64,000 nucleotides of DNA from Pseudomonas fluorescens. GTDB lineage: Bacteria > Pseudomonadota > Gammaproteobacteria > Pseudomonadales > Pseudomonadaceae. Below the pieces are notes generated by a model, which was not told the origin of the DNA, did no database searches, and saw only the letters and a list, made by a program, of their open reading frames with translations. The DNA is taken from assembly GCF_902497775.2 (NCBI RefSeq), contig NZ_OZ024668.1, positions 5,316,326-5,380,325 of the forward strand, written 5' to 3'. The position numbers were made by a program, and so were the translations under genes. This document shows, piece by piece, positions 34,203 through 46,787 of this stretch (its first letter is position 1; every line of letters begins with the position of its first letter).

Positions 34203-35207
34203 ATGAAGCGACTTGCGGATATCAAGATTTCCACCCTCGACCTGGTGCCCGTACGCGCCGACAGCGGCCCGGCGCAATCCTTGCGCAATTCGCTGGACCT
34301 GGCGCAACACGTCGAGAAATTTGGCTACAACCGCTTCTGGGTGGCCGAGCACCACAACATGGATGGCATTGCCAGTTCGGCAACCTCGGTGCTGCTCAGC
34401 TACCTGGCCGGGGGGACATCGACCATTCGCGTTGGCGCCGGCGGTGTCATGCTGCCCAACCATGCGCCACTGGTGATCGCCGAACAGTTCGGCACGCTCG
34501 CCAGCCTGTATCCCGGGCGTATCGACCTGGGCCTGGGCCGCGCCCCAGGCTCCGACCAGATGACCGCCCGCGCCCTGCGCCGCGAACGCTCCGGTAGTGC
34601 CGATGATTTCCCCGAGGATGTCGAAGAACTGATGCGCTACCTGGGCCCACGCACGCCAGAGCAGAAGGTCATTGCCGTGCCGGGCTACGGTACTGAAGTA
34701 CCGATCTGGCTTCTGGGTTCGAGCCTATTCAGCGCACAGCTGGCCGGCATGCGTGGCTTGCCCTACGCCTTTGCCTCGCATTTCGCCCCGCGTTACATGC
34801 ACGAAGCAATTCGCGTGTACCGCAACCACTTCCAGCCTTCGGCGGTGCTCGACAAACCCTACGTGATGCTTGGCGTACCTCTGGTGGCGGCCGAGACGGA
34901 TGAACAGGCCGATTACCTGGCCACCTCGGTGTATCAGCGTATCCTCGCCCTGATGCGCGGGCAAAGCCTGGTGCAACGTCCGCCGGTAGATACCATGGAC
35001 GGCCTGTGGCTGCCTCATGAGCGAGAGGCGGTGGGCAGTTTCCTTGGCCTGGCGATGGTCGGCAGCCCAGAGAAAATCCGCGCCAAGCTTGAAGTGCTGC
35101 TGGAGCAGACCGAGGCGGATGAGCTGATCTTCACCTGCGATCTGTATGAGCATGCCGACCGGATCCGGTCTTATGAGCTGCTGGCGCAAACGGTGTTGGC
35201 CAGCTGA
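34203..35207 (+). CDS. LLM-class flavin-dependent oxidoreductase (MsnO8-like)
   Basis: A 334-residue luciferase-like monooxygenase fold protein. [29 protein letters not shown] and [25 protein letters not shown] form the flavin-binding strands, and [22 protein letters not shown] follows. It should use reduced FMN and oxygen; the substrate is unknown. I chose ATG 34203 ([10 protein letters not shown]), which has an AGGAGG 11 bases upstream, instead of a start at 34044. A REP pair variant follows the stop. Confidence 0.88.
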   Translation: MKRLADIKISTLDLVPVRADSGPAQSLRNSLDLAQHVEKFGYNRFWVAEHHNMDGIASSATSVLLSYLAGGTSTIRVGAGGVMLPNHAPLVIAEQFGTLASLYPGRIDLGLGRAPGSDQMTARALRRERSGSADDFPEDVEELMRYLGPRTPEQKVIAVPGYGTEVPIWLLGSSLFSAQLAGMRGLPYAFASHFAPRYMHEAIRVYRNHFQPSAVLDKPYVMLGVPLVAAETDEQADYLATSVYQRILALMRGQSLVQRPPVDTMDGLWLPHEREAVGSFLGLAMVGSPEKIRAKLEVLLEQTEADELIFTCDLYEHADRIRSYELLAQTVLAS

Positions 35208-35215
35208 GGGCCCTA

Positions 35216-35295
35216 TCGCGGGGCAAGTCGGGTCGCCGCATCGCCGCTCCCACAATGAGGTAGGAGCGGCGATGGCGACCCGACTTGCCCCGCGA
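35216..35295. repeat. Variant REP inverted pair with long arms
   Basis: The left arm 35216-35252 and right arm 35261-35295 are complementary for most of their length, with a 2-base insertion in the left arm. The outer ends keep the common TCGCGGGGCAAG, but the inner part GTCGGGTCGCC replaces the usual GCCCGCTCC. It is thus a distinct subtype of the element seen elsewhere in the window. Confidence 0.85.
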
Positions 35296-35310
35296 AGGAT
35301 TCAATATCGA

Positions 35311-35535
35311 TCAGCCGCGCTTGTAGACAATTTCCTTGGTGCCGCCTTCGCAGCTACCCACGACCTTGCCGCTTGCGGCAGCACCTTTGTCGACGATCTC
35401 CAGCGAGTAGCCGCTGACGCCTTTGGCATCGAGCTTGGCTGCTATTTCGCTCTTGAGCTCTTCACACGGCTTGCCGGCCGCCAACGCGGTACCGGCCAGC
35501 GTCATCAAACCTATCGCCACTACCAACTTCTTCAT
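35311..35535 (-). CDS. DUF1161 family periplasmic protein (copy 2)
   Basis: A 74-residue secreted protein with signal peptide ending GTALA before AGKPC. KPCEELKSEIAAKLDAKGVSG and VVGSCEGGTKEIVYKRG mirror the copy at 33284-33517, with the same pair of cysteines. Function unknown. A GC-rich hairpin upstream separates it from the dodecin gene. Confidence 0.85.
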   Translation of the reverse strand: MKKLVVAIGLMTLAGTALAAGKPCEELKSEIAAKLDAKGVSGYSLEIVDKGAAASGKVVGSCEGGTKEIVYKRG

Positions 35536-35570
35536 CGATCGCTTTCCTTGTTCAGATCAAAATAGAGAAG

Positions 35571-35592
35571 GGCGCCAGGAAGGCCGGGCGCC
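35571..35592 (-). terminator. Candidate terminator after the dodecin gene
   Basis: GGCGCC at 35571-35576 and 35587-35592 forms a 6-bp stem with a 10-base loop. On the minus strand it is followed by CTTCTCTATTTTG, a T-rich stretch, so it probably ends dodecin transcription before the DUF1161 gene. Confidence 0.5.
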
Positions 35593-35639
35593 TCAGGACT
35601 GTGTAACGCAATTGACCCGCACAAGCCAGTGTCGCCGCT

Positions 35640-35855
35640 TCAGCTGTTGACGATGCGGAAGCCCACTTTGAGCGTGACCTGAAAATGTGCGGCCTTGTTG
35701 TCCTTGATATGGCCACGGGTGTCGACCACCTCGAACCATTCAAGATGCTTGATGCTCTTGCCTGCCTCGGCCAGGGCGTTGTTGATCGCCTCTTCAATGG
35801 AAGTGGGCGACGAGCCGACGAGTTCGATTTTCTTGTAGGTGTGGTGATCAGACAT
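35640..35855 (-). CDS. Dodecin flavin-binding protein
   Basis: A 71-residue protein matching dodecin, a dodecameric flavin-storage protein. It opens [19 protein letters not shown], has the helix [16 protein letters not shown], then the flavin-stacking Trp in [14 protein letters not shown], and ends [14 protein letters not shown]. Dodecins bind and buffer free flavins in the cytoplasm. ATG 35855 follows AAGGAG; the in-frame TTG at 35861 is less likely. Confidence 0.92.
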   Translation of the reverse strand: MSDHHTYKKIELVGSSPTSIEEAINNALAEAGKSIKHLEWFEVVDTRGHIKDNKAAHFQVTLKVGFRIVNS

Positions 35856-36008
35856 GGGCAATCTCCTTTTTGAATGTCAGATAGAGCCTAGCAGCGCCGG
35901 GCTGTTTTACCTGCGAGGGGTAAACACCGCTAAAAGTTCGACTGCACTTTCCCAACACCCCGTAGTCGGAACCTACACAGCTCCACTCAACCTCGAAGGA
36001 GAGTCACC

Positions 36009-36335
36009 ATGGCCAATACCTCGCTGCGTAAAGCTTCGCTGCAAAGCATGGAAGCGGAAATCGAAAGCCTGCTCAAGTCACTGGAAAGCCTCAAGGACGA
36101 TGCCTCGGATGAGTCGCGCAAAACCTTGAAGACACTCAAGGGCAACGCCGAGAATGCCCTGCGCCATTCGCGCAGCCTGCTCAGCGATGCCTACGAAGAA
36201 GTGAAAACCAAGACCCGTGAGACCGGCCTGGCCACGCGCGATTACGCCCAGGAGCACCCGTGGACCACCGCTGGTGTCGCCGTTGGCGCCCTCGGCCTGC
36301 TGGCCGCGTACCTGATGTGCAGACGCGGTAACTAA
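36009..36335 (+). CDS. DUF883 (ElaB/YqjD-like) membrane-anchored protein
   Basis: A 108-residue protein: a long charged amphipathic helix (about 10-75, [21 protein letters not shown]) and one C-terminal transmembrane helix (about 86-102) followed by CRRGN. This is the DUF883/ElaB pattern of tail-anchored inner-membrane proteins reported to bind ribosomes in stationary phase. AAGGAG precedes the ATG. The stop overlaps the convergent trpI stop. Confidence 0.9.
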   Translation: MANTSLRKASLQSMEAEIESLLKSLESLKDDASDESRKTLKTLKGNAENALRHSRSLLSDAYEEVKTKTRETGLATRDYAQEHPWTTAGVAVGALGLLAAYLMCRRGN

Positions 36336-37228
36336 GCGGCCTGGCGCGCCAGCTCGGCGCGCAACCAGCCGGCCAATTGCTCGGCGCGCCCGTCTGCGGC
36401 GCGTCGCGGCACCCACAGGGCCAACGCCGCCTGTGTTTCACAAAACCCCCAAGGGGCCGCCAGGCGCCCAGCGCGCAAGTCATCAGCCACCAAAGGCTGT
36501 GGGGCAATCGCAATGCCCAGGCCCGCCACTGCTGCCTCCAGCAAGTAATACAGATGCTCGAAATCCTGCCCGTAACGCAGCGCCTGCGGGTCAATCCCTT
36601 GCTGCGTAGCCCAACTTGGCCAGGCTTGCGGGCGAGAAGTGGTCTGCAGCAGGGTTTCAGCCAGCAGCGCCTCTGCCGGCGCCTGTTGCAAGCGGTTGAA
36701 CCCGGGGAAGTGCGGGCTGAGCACCGGACCTATGCGCTCCTGGGCCAGCACATGCACCGTCATGTCCGCCGGCCACGGCGGTTCGGCAAACACCAACAGT
36801 GCGTCCAGCCCCGGGCGGCGCGGATCGAGGTCGCCTTCGCCGGCTGACAGGTGCAGGCGCAGCTCCGGCAACTCCGCCTTCAGCCGCCCCAGCCGCGGAA
36901 TGAACCAGCGCGCCAGCAGGCTGCCGGAGCAACCGAGGACGAACGGCGCATCGGCGCCGCTCTGGCTGATTTCTGCACACACGCCGCGCAAGCGCTCGAA
37001 GGCATCACTGCTGGCATCGCGTAGGCGCACCCCGGCATCTGTGAGTTTAAGGCCGCGCCCTTCCTTGACGAACAGCGCCACCCCCAGGTGTTCTTCCAGC
37101 ACCTTCAATTGCCGGCTCACCGCACCATGGGTAACGTGCAGCTGCTCGGCCGCCTGGCTGACGCTGTTAAGCCGGGCAGTGGCTTCAAAGGCCCGAAGGG
37201 CATTGAGGGGAGGCAGGTCCTGGCGCAT
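36332..37228 (-). CDS. trpI: LysR-family activator of trpBA
   Basis: A 298-residue LysR-type regulator. The N-terminal helix-turn-helix is [30 protein letters not shown] broken as usual after residue 65, followed by the effector domain starting [19 protein letters not shown]. It is divergent from trpB across 109 bases. This is the standard Pseudomonas arrangement, in which TrpI with indoleglycerol phosphate activates trpBA. It is a GcvA-like member by sequence; the trpI call rests largely on position. Confidence 0.9.
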   Translation of the reverse strand: MRQDLPPLNALRAFEATARLNSVSQAAEQLHVTHGAVSRQLKVLEEHLGVALFVKEGRGLKLTDAGVRLRDASSDAFERLRGVCAEISQSGADAPFVLGCSGSLLARWFIPRLGRLKAELPELRLHLSAGEGDLDPRRPGLDALLVFAEPPWPADMTVHVLAQERIGPVLSPHFPGFNRLQQAPAEALLAETLLQTTSRPQAWPSWATQQGIDPQALRYGQDFEHLYYLLEAAVAGLGIAIAPQPLVADDLRAGRLAAPWGFCETQAALALWVPRRAADGRAEQLAGWLRAELARQAA

Positions 37229-37337
37229 AACGTGTGAGTTTTCCTGACAGGCTGTCGCAATCTTATCGGTTTTCAGCGGCGCGTGTCGTGGTTAGAGTAA
37301 AGCCATTCCCGAATTCACTACCGCCCTGGAGCGACCC
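37229..37337. promoter_or_regulatory. trpI-trpBA divergent control region
   Basis: These 109 bases separate the two starts and must hold both promoters and the TrpI sites known from other pseudomonads. TAGAGT (near 37293) is a possible -10 for trpB. The individual TrpI sites cannot be placed with certainty. Confidence 0.55.
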
Positions 37338-38555
37338 ATGACCCAGACCAACTTCCGCGCCGGCCCCGATGCCAATGGCCTGTTTGGCGCATTCGGCGGC
37401 CGCTACGTGGCAGAAACCCTGATGCCGCTGGTGCTCGACCTTGCCCGCGAATACGAAGCGGCCAAGGCCGACCCGGAGTTTCTCGAGCAACTGGCGTACT
37501 TTCAGCGCGACTACATCGGCCGCCCAAACCCGCTGTACTTCGCCGAACGCCTGACCGAACACTGCGGCGGCGCGAAGATCTTCTTCAAGCGTGAAGAGCT
37601 CAACCACACCGGCGCGCACAAGGTGAACAACTGCATCGGCCAGGTGCTGCTGGCCAAGCGCATGGGCAAAAAACGCCTGATCGCCGAAACCGGCGCCGGC
37701 ATGCACGGGGTGGCCACCGCTACCGTCGCCGCGCGTTTCGGCCTGCCTTGCGTGATCTACATGGGCGCCACCGACATCGAGCGCCAGCAAGCCAACGTGT
37801 TCCGCATGAAGCTGCTGGGCGCCGAAATCGTTCCGGTAACCGCCGGTACCGGCACTCTCAAGGACGCGATGAACGAGGCCCTGCGCGACTGGGTCACCAA
37901 CGTCGACGACACCTTCTACCTGATCGGTACCGTGGCTGGCCCGCACCCGTACCCGGCGATGGTCCGCGACTTCCAGTCGATCATCGGCAAAGAGACTCGC
38001 GAGCAGTTGCAGGCCAAGGAAGGGCGCCTGCCCGACAGCCTGATCGCCTGCGTCGGCGGCGGCTCCAATGCCATGGGCCTGTTCCACGACTTCCTCGACG
38101 ACGCCAGCGTGCAGATCATCGGCGTCGAAGCCGGTGGCCATGGCGTCGACACCGACAAGCATGCCGCCAGCCTCAACGGCGGCGTACCGGGCGTACTGCA
38201 CGGCAACCGCACCTACCTGCTGCAGGATGCCGACGGCCAGATCACCGACGCCCACTCGATTTCCGCCGGCCTCGACTACCCCGGCATCGGCCCTGAGCAC
38301 GCCTGGTTGCACGAAGTGAAGCGCGTCGAGTACGTCAGCATCACCGACGACGAAGCCCTGGCCGCGTTCCACACCACCTGCCGCCTGGAAGGCATCATTC
38401 CGGCCCTGGAAACCTCCCACGCCCTGGCCGAAGCGATCAAACGCGCGCCCACCCTGCCCAAGGATCACCTGATGGTGGTGTGCCTGTCCGGGCGCGGCGA
38501 CAAAGACATGCAAACCGTGATGAGCCATATGGCCGCCCAGGAGAAACAGGCATGA
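37338..38555 (+). CDS. trpB: Tryptophan synthase beta subunit
   Basis: A 405-residue PLP enzyme that joins indole and serine into tryptophan. The PLP lysine is in [13 protein letters not shown], the phosphate-binding loop is [12 protein letters not shown], and the N-terminus has [19 protein letters not shown] lies before ATG 37338. Its TGA overlaps the trpA ATG in ATGA, so the subunits are made in step. TrpI activates the pair. Confidence 0.98.
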   Translation: MTQTNFRAGPDANGLFGAFGGRYVAETLMPLVLDLAREYEAAKADPEFLEQLAYFQRDYIGRPNPLYFAERLTEHCGGAKIFFKREELNHTGAHKVNNCIGQVLLAKRMGKKRLIAETGAGMHGVATATVAARFGLPCVIYMGATDIERQQANVFRMKLLGAEIVPVTAGTGTLKDAMNEALRDWVTNVDDTFYLIGTVAGPHPYPAMVRDFQSIIGKETREQLQAKEGRLPDSLIACVGGGSNAMGLFHDFLDDASVQIIGVEAGGHGVDTDKHAASLNGGVPGVLHGNRTYLLQDADGQITDAHSISAGLDYPGIGPEHAWLHEVKRVEYVSITDDEALAAFHTTCRLEGIIPALETSHALAEAIKRAPTLPKDHLMVVCLSGRGDKDMQTVMSHMAAQEKQA

Positions 38556-39364
38556 GCCGTCTTGAACAACGCTTCGCCGAGCTGAAGGCCGAAGGCCGCT
38601 CTGCCCTGGTTACCTTCATCACCGCAGGCGACCCTGGCTACGACGCTTCGCTGCAGATCCTCAAAGGCCTGCCGGCTGCTGGCGCCGACGTCATCGAGCT
38701 GGGCATGCCGTTCACCGACCCGATGGCCGACGGCGTGGCGATCCAGCTCGCCACCCTGCGTGCCCTGGACGCCGGTCAGACCCTGGCGAAAACCCTGCAG
38801 ATGGTTCGCGAGTTCCGCGTCGACAACCAGACCACGCCGATCGTGCTGATGGGTTACTACAACCCGATCCACCGCTTTGGCGTCGAGGCCTTCGTGGCCG
38901 AGGCCAAGGCCGTGGGCGTGGATGGCCTGATCATCGTCGACTTGCCACCGGAGCACGATGCCGAACTGGCCACCCCGGCCCAGGCCGCAGGTATCGACTT
39001 CATCCGCCTGACCACCCCGACCACCGACGACGCGCGTCTGCCGCGCGTGCTGGAGCGCAGCTCGGGCTTCGTCTACTACGTATCGGTTGCCGGTGTGACC
39101 GGTGCCGGCTCGGCGACCACCGAACACGTCAGCAGCGCCATCGAGCGCCTGCGCCGGCACACCGACCTGCCGATCAGCGTCGGCTTCGGTATCCGCACGC
39201 CAGAGCAGGCAGCGGCGATCGCCAAGCTGTCGGAGGGTGTGGTGGTCGGTTCGGCGCTGGTGGACAAGATTGCCAATGCGGCCACTGCCGAGCAGGCCGT
39301 GGGGGATGTGCTCGAGCTGTGCTCGGCGCTGGCCCAGGGTGTGCGCGGTGCGCGCAAGGCCTGA
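38552..39364 (+). CDS. trpA: Tryptophan synthase alpha subunit
   Basis: A 270-residue TIM barrel that cleaves indoleglycerol phosphate to indole. The catalytic Glu and Asp are in [19 protein letters not shown], and the phosphate site is in [14 protein letters not shown] with [15 protein letters not shown] 38552 overlaps the trpB stop by 4 bases; an earlier in-frame start would lie inside trpB. REP elements follow the stop. Confidence 0.97.
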   Translation: MSRLEQRFAELKAEGRSALVTFITAGDPGYDASLQILKGLPAAGADVIELGMPFTDPMADGVAIQLATLRALDAGQTLAKTLQMVREFRVDNQTTPIVLMGYYNPIHRFGVEAFVAEAKAVGVDGLIIVDLPPEHDAELATPAQAAGIDFIRLTTPTTDDARLPRVLERSSGFVYYVSVAGVTGAGSATTEHVSSAIERLRRHTDLPISVGFGIRTPEQAAAIAKLSEGVVVGSALVDKIANAATAEQAVGDVLELCSALAQGVRGARKA

Positions 39365-39368
39365 AACC

Positions 39369-39440
39369 TGTGGGAGCGGGCTTGCCCCGCGAATGCGGTT
39401 CATCAGAAAGATCGCAATCGCCGGGCAAGCGCGCTCCTAC
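39369..39440. repeat. REP pair, tail-to-tail and diverged
   Basis: A right-type element (39369-39392, TGTGGGAGCGGGCTTGCCCC then GCGA) is followed after about 25 bases by a diverged left-type element (39418-39440, TCGCCGGGCAAGCGCGCTCC then TAC). The order is opposite to the palindromic pairs elsewhere. They lie between trpA and the convergent DOPA-dioxygenase-like gene. Confidence 0.8.
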
Positions 39441-39454
39441 CCGTATGCCGCAAA

Positions 39455-39784
39455 CTATTTGAAAATCGTCAGGTCCAGCGGCCGCACCGCCCCCATCCAG
39501 ATCGCATGATCGCGATGATCAGCCAGGTCATCGCCGGTCAGCGGATGCAGAAACACCACCAAGCCATGGCGATACAACGCCAGCCAAGGCAACACCACGC
39601 CCACCACCTCAGGCCCGAAGGCCAGTTGGCAGCTCCAGTCCGGATGCGGCCCGATCGGCTTCTGATGCATGCGCCCCATGGTAACCGGAAACAGCCGAGC
39701 GGCTTCTTCACACAGCTGCCGGGCCTGCTCCATGGTGCTAGCGTCATAGTAGATATGAGCGTGATAGCCCTTGATCCTTTGCAT
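39455..39784 (-). CDS. DOPA 4,5-dioxygenase family protein
   Basis: A 109-residue protein of the DOPA-dioxygenase fold. It opens YHAHIYYDASTMEQARQL, with the conserved His pair of the family, and later has GPHPDWSCQLAF, LVVFLHPLTGDDLADHRDHAIWMG. These His residues suit a mononuclear iron site. In bacteria the natural substrate is not known. It is followed by the REP pair and divergent from the Rossmann-fold gene. Confidence 0.88.
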   Translation of the reverse strand: MQRIKGYHAHIYYDASTMEQARQLCEEAARLFPVTMGRMHQKPIGPHPDWSCQLAFGPEVVGVVLPWLALYRHGLVVFLHPLTGDDLADHRDHAIWMGAVRPLDLTIFK

Positions 39785-39861
39785 GAAAACTCCTGAATTA
39801 CAACGAACCTGCGCCTGCCTGCGCGGGTCAAACGATCACCCACCGCCGATGGAGTGATTTG

Positions 39862-40479
39862 GTGAAAAATGCCGAAACCCCAGTATTCAAACTGGTCCTG
39901 CTCGGAGGTTTGAGCAGCCTGGGCAGCGCCCTGATGGCCGAATTGCTCAAGCGCCAGCATGAGGTGATCGCCGTGGTCGACGACCTCAATACCCTGGCGC
40001 CACGCCCCGGTTTGCACTTCAAAGCCGGCGGCCTGGACAGCCCGGATCAGGCCGAACAAAGCGTGGCCGGGGGCTCGGCGGTGGTCTGCCTGCTGCCTGC
40101 GCTGGCGCCCGATGACTTTGCCGCGCAACTGCGCATGAGCCAGGCGCTGATCGCCGGCATGTCCCGCACCACTATACGCCGGCTGTTGCTGGTGGGCGAT
40201 TTCAGCGTGCTGGATCAGAGCCAGGGGCACAGCGAGCAACAACGGGCCTGCGCCGACCAGATCGTCGACCTGTTGCAACGCAGCCCGCTGCACTGGACCT
40301 TGGTCAACACCCCGCAACAAGTTGCCGGCCTGGGCATCGAGCACTTTCACCAGACCCACGGCACCCTAGAGCCGGGCCTGGCAGAACCGCTGCAACGCCT
40401 GGCCCGGGTGGCAGCCGCCATGGTCGATGCGCTGGAGCTGAAGCTGCACCACGGCGAACATGTGAACTTTGTCTTCTGA
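39862..40479 (+). CDS. NAD(P)-binding Rossmann-fold (NmrA-like) protein
   Basis: A 205-residue protein with an N-terminal dinucleotide site, KLVLLGGLSSLGSALMAELLKRQHEVIAVV, and a following acidic Asp at the end of the second strand. It resembles short NmrA/epimerase-like proteins but is shorter and lacks an obvious catalytic YxxxK, so it may be a sensor and not an enzyme. I chose GTG 39862, 8 bases from GGAG; a TTG at 39859 is the alternative. It precedes the SulP gene by 66 bases. Confidence 0.75.
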   Translation: MKNAETPVFKLVLLGGLSSLGSALMAELLKRQHEVIAVVDDLNTLAPRPGLHFKAGGLDSPDQAEQSVAGGSAVVCLLPALAPDDFAAQLRMSQALIAGMSRTTIRRLLLVGDFSVLDQSQGHSEQQRACADQIVDLLQRSPLHWTLVNTPQQVAGLGIEHFHQTHGTLEPGLAEPLQRLARVAAAMVDALELKLHHGEHVNFVF

Positions 40480-40545
40480 CGCGGCTTGCACCCAAGCGCG
40501 CGACATCGCACCCTGAACAGCTTCCACCTGCGATAGAGACCCTTC

Positions 40546-42117
40546 ATGGCCTGGCCCGACCGCCGCCGACTGCTGCCGTTTCTCACCTGGCTGCCACACC
40601 AGACCCGAGCCAGTGTGCGCCGCGATCTGCTGGTGGGCCTGAGCGGGGCGATCCTGGCCCTGCCGCAATCGATCGCCTATGCCCTGATTGCCGGGCTGCC
40701 GGCCGAGTACGGGCTGTACGCGGCAATCGTGCCGGTAATGATCGCCTGCCTGTGGGGCTCGTCCTGGCACCTGATCTGTGGGCCGACGGCGGCGATCTCG
40801 ATTGTCCTGTATGCCAGCGTCAGCCCGCTGGCAGTCGCGGGCAGCGGTGACTACATCACGCTGATCCTGCTGCTGACCTTCCTCGCCGGGGTGTTTCAGT
40901 GGTTGCTGGGGCTGCTGCGCTTTGGCGCGCTGGTCAATTTCGTGTCGCAATCGGTGGTGCTGGGCTTCACCTTGGGCGCCGCAGTAGTGATTGCGCTCGG
41001 GCAACTACCCAACCTGCTGGGTATCGACTTGCCCAGCCAGGCCACCGCGTTGAAAACCCTGCAAAACCTGCTGGAGCATGCCCCGGAAGTGGATTGGCCT
41101 TCATTGTCGCTCGGCCTGGGTACCGTGCTGCTGGGAGTCGCGCTAAAGATACTGCGCCCGCGCTGGCCTGGCCTGTTGATAACCCTTGCGCTGGCCAGCT
41201 TGCTGGTCTGGCTGCTCCCAGACGTTTTTGGTCAGGTACAGTTGGTGCCCGGCTTCATTGGCCAACTGCCACCGTTGAGCCCTCTGCCACTGCTGGACCT
41301 GGAGCTGATCCTGCGTTTGCTGCCCAGCGCCGTGGCCGTCGGCATGCTCGGGCTAGTCACCAGCCTGTCGATTGCCCGCTCGCTGTCATCGCGCTCCGAA
41401 CAGCTCATCGATGCTAATCAGGAAATTCGCGCCCAGGGGCTGTCGAACATGGTCGGGGGATTGTTCTCCGGCTACCTGTCGTCCGGTTCCTTCACCCGCT
41501 CCGGGCTCAGCTATGACGCCGGCGCCCGCTCACCCTTGGCCGGGGTGTTCTCCGCCCTGTGGGTAACTTTGTTTGCAGTGGCAGGGGCGGGATTGATCGC
41601 GCATATCCCGATCCCGTCCATGGCCGGCAGCATCCTGCTGATCTGCTGGGGCCTGGTCGATCATCGGGCGATCCGTGCGCTGTTCCGGGTCAGCCGTGCG
41701 GAATTCCTGGTGATGGCCCTGACGGCTGCGGCAACACTGTTACTCGAACTGCAAACGGCGATCTACGCAGGAGTCCTCGCGTCGCTGTTCTTCTACCTCA
41801 AACGCACCTCGCGGCCACGGGTGCAGCAGTCCCGCGATGGCGATGCCGACGTGCTGCGGGTAGGGGGGTCGATCTTCTTCGGCGCCAGCCACTACCTGCA
41901 GGTGCGCCTGCAGCGCTGCCAGGGGCCGCGCGTGGTGATCGATGCACGGCAGATCAACTTCATCGATTACTCCGGGGTCGACATGCTCCACCGTGAAGCA
42001 CGGCGGCTGGGCCGTGCCGGCGGCAGTCTGACGCTGCAACGGGCGCGCCCGCAGGTAATCGAAGAGTTGCACAAGCTGGAAGGGGCAGCGTACTGCCCGA
42101 TCCGCTTCGAAGATTAG
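40546..42117 (+). CDS. SulP family inorganic anion transporter (second paralog)
   Basis: A 523-residue SLC26/SulP transporter. The first helix region reads [32 protein letters not shown], the classic SulP signature. [23 protein letters not shown] follows, and [22 protein letters not shown] is the conserved loop. A C-terminal STAS domain (about 420-520) has FGASHYL and [16 protein letters not shown]. It is more typical of sulfate permeases than the 21637-23163 paralog; substrate unproven. Its stop shares bases with the aroE stop (TTAG at 42114-42117). Confidence 0.93.
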   Translation: MAWPDRRRLLPFLTWLPHQTRASVRRDLLVGLSGAILALPQSIAYALIAGLPAEYGLYAAIVPVMIACLWGSSWHLICGPTAAISIVLYASVSPLAVAGSGDYITLILLLTFLAGVFQWLLGLLRFGALVNFVSQSVVLGFTLGAAVVIALGQLPNLLGIDLPSQATALKTLQNLLEHAPEVDWPSLSLGLGTVLLGVALKILRPRWPGLLITLALASLLVWLLPDVFGQVQLVPGFIGQLPPLSPLPLLDLELILRLLPSAVAVGMLGLVTSLSIARSLSSRSEQLIDANQEIRAQGLSNMVGGLFSGYLSSGSFTRSGLSYDAGARSPLAGVFSALWVTLFAVAGAGLIAHIPIPSMAGSILLICWGLVDHRAIRALFRVSRAEFLVMALTAAATLLLELQTAIYAGVLASLFFYLKRTSRPRVQQSRDGDADVLRVGGSIFFGASHYLQVRLQRCQGPRVVIDARQINFIDYSGVDMLHREARRLGRAGGSLTLQRARPQVIEELHKLEGAAYCPIRFED

Positions 42118-42938
42118 CCGCGCGCCAGCTGGCGACGCAGTTCGTCCAGCACCGGGGCGGTATCGGGGCGTACGCCACGCCAGATGAAGAACGCCTCGGC
42201 GGCCTGCTCGGCGAGCATGCCCAGGCCGTCCAGAACCTTGGCGGCCTTGTGCTCGGTGGCCCAGCGGCAAAACGGCGTCGGCTCCTTGCCATACATCATG
42301 TCGTAGCACACGGTCTTGCCTGGCTCGATCAGGCTGGCGGAGATCGGCGGCAGCTCGCCGGCAAGGCTCGCCGACGTGGCGTTGATGATCAGGTCGACCG
42401 GCTCTTGCAGCCAGTCGAAACCACTGGCGGCCACCGGCCCCAGGTTGGCGAACTCACGGGCCAGTTGTTCGGCTTTTTCCACCGTGCGGTTGGCGATCAC
42501 CAACGAAGCCGGGTTGTGCGCCAGTAATGGCTCCAATACCCCGCGCACCGCGCCGCCGGCGCCGAGCAGCAGGATGCGCTTGCCGCTCAGTTGCACGCCG
42601 GCATTGACCGTCAGGTCGCGAACCAGGCCGGCGCCATCGGTGTTATCGCCCTGCAGGCTGCCGTCAGCGAGCTTGCTCAGGGTGTTGACCGCTCCGGCAC
42701 GCTTGGCCCGTGGCGTCAGGCTATCGACCAGGCGATAGGCCTCTTCCTTGAATGGCACGGTGACGTTGGCGCCCAGGCCCTGCTTGAAAAAGCCCTGGGC
42801 ACACATGCTGAAATCATCCAGCGGCGCCAGCAGCGTGCTGTACTCCAACTGCTGGCCGGTCTGATCGGCGAACAGGCGATGGATCAGCGGCGATTTGCTG
42901 TGGCCGATCGGGTTGCCGAATACAACATACTGGTCCAT
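42114..42938 (-). CDS. aroE: Shikimate dehydrogenase
   Basis: A 274-residue NADP-dependent enzyme of the shikimate pathway. The N-terminal substrate site is [15 protein letters not shown], and the catalytic Lys is in [13 protein letters not shown]. The nucleotide loop is [15 protein letters not shown], and [11 protein letters not shown] follows for NADP recognition. It lies 54 bases downstream of hemF in the same direction, a conserved pseudomonad pair. The intergenic gap contains a perfect DnaA box (42979-42987). Confidence 0.97.
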   Translation of the reverse strand: MDQYVVFGNPIGHSKSPLIHRLFADQTGQQLEYSTLLAPLDDFSMCAQGFFKQGLGANVTVPFKEEAYRLVDSLTPRAKRAGAVNTLSKLADGSLQGDNTDGAGLVRDLTVNAGVQLSGKRILLLGAGGAVRGVLEPLLAHNPASLVIANRTVEKAEQLAREFANLGPVAASGFDWLQEPVDLIINATSASLAGELPPISASLIEPGKTVCYDMMYGKEPTPFCRWATEHKAAKVLDGLGMLAEQAAEAFFIWRGVRPDTAPVLDELRRQLARG

Positions 42939-42992
42939 TCAGGCGGTTCCTGGGTCAAGGTCGGGCAGGGCCGGAAAGTTATCCACAGCGAC

Positions 42993-45021
<2,029 letters not shown>

Positions 45022-45036
45022 AATCGGAGTGAATTG

Positions 45037-45085
45037 ATCGCCGGGCAAGCCCGCTCCTACTGTAGGAGCGGGCTTGCCCCACGAT
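45037..45085. repeat. REP inverted pair with almost no spacer
   Basis: ATCGCCGGGCAAGCCCGCTCCTAC-like left arm (45037-45060) and right arm (45061-45085) abut each other, complementary except for a few outer positions (CGCCGGGC against GCCCCACG). It separates the convergent ends of qor and tsaC and could fold as a strong hairpin in either transcript. Confidence 0.9.
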
Positions 45086-45091
45086 TGGCCT

Positions 45092-45649
45092 TCAACCGGC
45101 CCGCACAACCTCACCGCTGGCCAGGTCACGAATCACACTCGGGTTACGCCGCCCGCCCAGGGCGCCTCCGAGCACCAGGTCCAGCTGCCCACGGAAGTAC
45201 TGCTCGACGCGCAAACGGGTCTTGGCAGCCGGACGGCCTTGAGGGTTGGCCGAGGTGGAAATCAGCGGCCCGACCAGTGCGCACAAATCCCGCACCACCG
45301 GGTGATCACTGACGCGTAGGGCCACGGTGTCATGCACCCCGGTAATCCACTCCGGCAGCAGGTTCTGGTGCGGCACCAGCCAGGTGTTCGGCCCCGGCCA
45401 GGTCGCAGCCATGCGGTCCAGCCAGGTTTCGGGGAAATCCTCGAAAAGGAAGTCGAACTGGTGGATATTATCGGCGATCAGGATCAGCCCCTTGTCGACC
45501 GAACGCGACTTGATCGCCAGCAGGCGATCCACCGCTTCTTCGTTCCATGGGTCACAGCCCAGGCCCCAGACCGCCTCGGTCGGGTAGGCAATCACCGCAC
45601 CGGCCCGGATTTCACGCGCGGCTTGTTGCACACGCCAACTGCTCACCAT
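45092..45649 (-). CDS. tsaC: Threonylcarbamoyl-AMP synthase
   Basis: A 185-residue Sua5/YrdC/YciO-family enzyme that makes threonylcarbamoyl-AMP for the t6A modification at position 37 of ANN-reading tRNAs. Key parts are [18 protein letters not shown], the Lys/Arg in [14 protein letters not shown], and [16 protein letters not shown] (SxN motif). The length and lack of a C-terminal domain fit TsaC, not Sua5. ATG 45649 ([11 protein letters not shown]) is the family start. It follows dprA by 37 bases. Confidence 0.96.
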   Translation of the reverse strand: MVSSWRVQQAAREIRAGAVIAYPTEAVWGLGCDPWNEEAVDRLLAIKSRSVDKGLILIADNIHQFDFLFEDFPETWLDRMAATWPGPNTWLVPHQNLLPEWITGVHDTVALRVSDHPVVRDLCALVGPLISTSANPQGRPAAKTRLRVEQYFRGQLDLVLGGALGGRRNPSVIRDLASGEVVRAG

Positions 45650-45686
45650 TGCTTTCACTCCGCATAAAGGCAGATGAGCAGTGTAC

Positions 45687-46787
45687 TTAGCCGGGCCGGG
45701 CAAACCAACGCCCGGCTTCATTACAGACCCTTCCGGCAAGCTCCAATTCGGTCAGCGCCGCCAGCACCCGGGGTAATGACCAGCCGCTGCTGCTGGCCAG
45801 GCCCTCGGTGGTTTGCGGGGCGGCCAGCAACAGGTCGACCAGTTCATGACCGGGAATGGCGTCAACCTGCAACGGTGGCAAACGCTGCCAGCCCTGCAGG
45901 GTTTCGACGATCTGCTCGACAGTTTCCACCAGCAAGGCGCCGTCACGGATCAACTGGTGACAGCCCTTGGACCCCGGATGATGAATCGAACCCGGGATGG
46001 CATACACCTCCCGGCCTTGTTCCGCAGCCAAACGCGCAGTAATCAGCGAGCCACTGGCAAGACTCGCCTCGACCACCAGTACCCCCAGCGACAGACCGCT
46101 GATGATCCGGTTACGCCGGGGGAAATTACCCGCCACAGGCCCGGCATCCAGCGGAAATTCGGAAACCACCGCGCTACCTTGCTCGATCATCGCCGCCGCC
46201 AGCGCCCTGTGCCGCTGTGGATAAAGTTTTTGCAGCCCGGTGCCCAGCACACCGATGGTTTGCCCGCCAGCATCCAGGGCAGCCTGATGCGCAGCACCAT
46301 CGACGCCCAGGGCCAGGCCGCTGGTAATGACAAAACCACCCCGGGCGAGGCTGCGCGAGAAGGCCGCAGCGGTATCGAGCGCCGGCCTTGCCGCCCTTCG
46401 GCTACCGACGATCGCCAACTGCGGTTTTTCCAGAATGGCCGGGTTGCCGGCGATAAACAGCAGTGGCGGGGCGTCCCCCAGTTCGGCCAGCAAGCCTGGG
46501 TAGCAGGGGTCGTCCCACATCAGTAAATGCTGGTCGCGGGCCTCTAGCCAGCGCATCGCCGCTACCGCGCCGTCACGTACTTCAAGGCTGCGCCGGGCAT
46601 CGCTACTCTCCGCCGGCACACCCAGCGTACGCCAGGCCGTGGCTGGCGCACTGAGCGCTGCCGATGCATTGCCGAAGGCCTGGATCAATGTGTGAAAACG
46701 CCGCGGCCCCAGGGACGGCAGTAAATGAAGACGCAATCGCGCTTCGAGTTCGGCGGGTGAACACGCCGGCGATAAGGGTTGCGACAT
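45687..46787 (-). CDS. dprA: DNA-processing protein DprA
   Basis: A 366-residue protein that loads RecA on incoming single-stranded DNA during transformation. The Rossmann-like core starts [18 protein letters not shown] and runs through [46 protein letters not shown] and [19 protein letters not shown]. The N-terminal helical domain (1-85) and a C-terminal winged-helix part (about 310-366) are present. ATG 46787 ([15 protein letters not shown]) is preferred over an upstream start at 46892 that would be a Ser/Leu-rich extension. Confidence 0.95.
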   Translation of the reverse strand: MSQPLSPACSPAELEARLRLHLLPSLGPRRFHTLIQAFGNASAALSAPATAWRTLGVPAESSDARRSLEVRDGAVAAMRWLEARDQHLLMWDDPCYPGLLAELGDAPPLLFIAGNPAILEKPQLAIVGSRRAARPALDTAAAFSRSLARGGFVITSGLALGVDGAAHQAALDAGGQTIGVLGTGLQKLYPQRHRALAAAMIEQGSAVVSEFPLDAGPVAGNFPRRNRIISGLSLGVLVVEASLASGSLITARLAAEQGREVYAIPGSIHHPGSKGCHQLIRDGALLVETVEQIVETLQGWQRLPPLQVDAIPGHELVDLLLAAPQTTEGLASSSGWSLPRVLAALTELELAGRVCNEAGRWFARPG

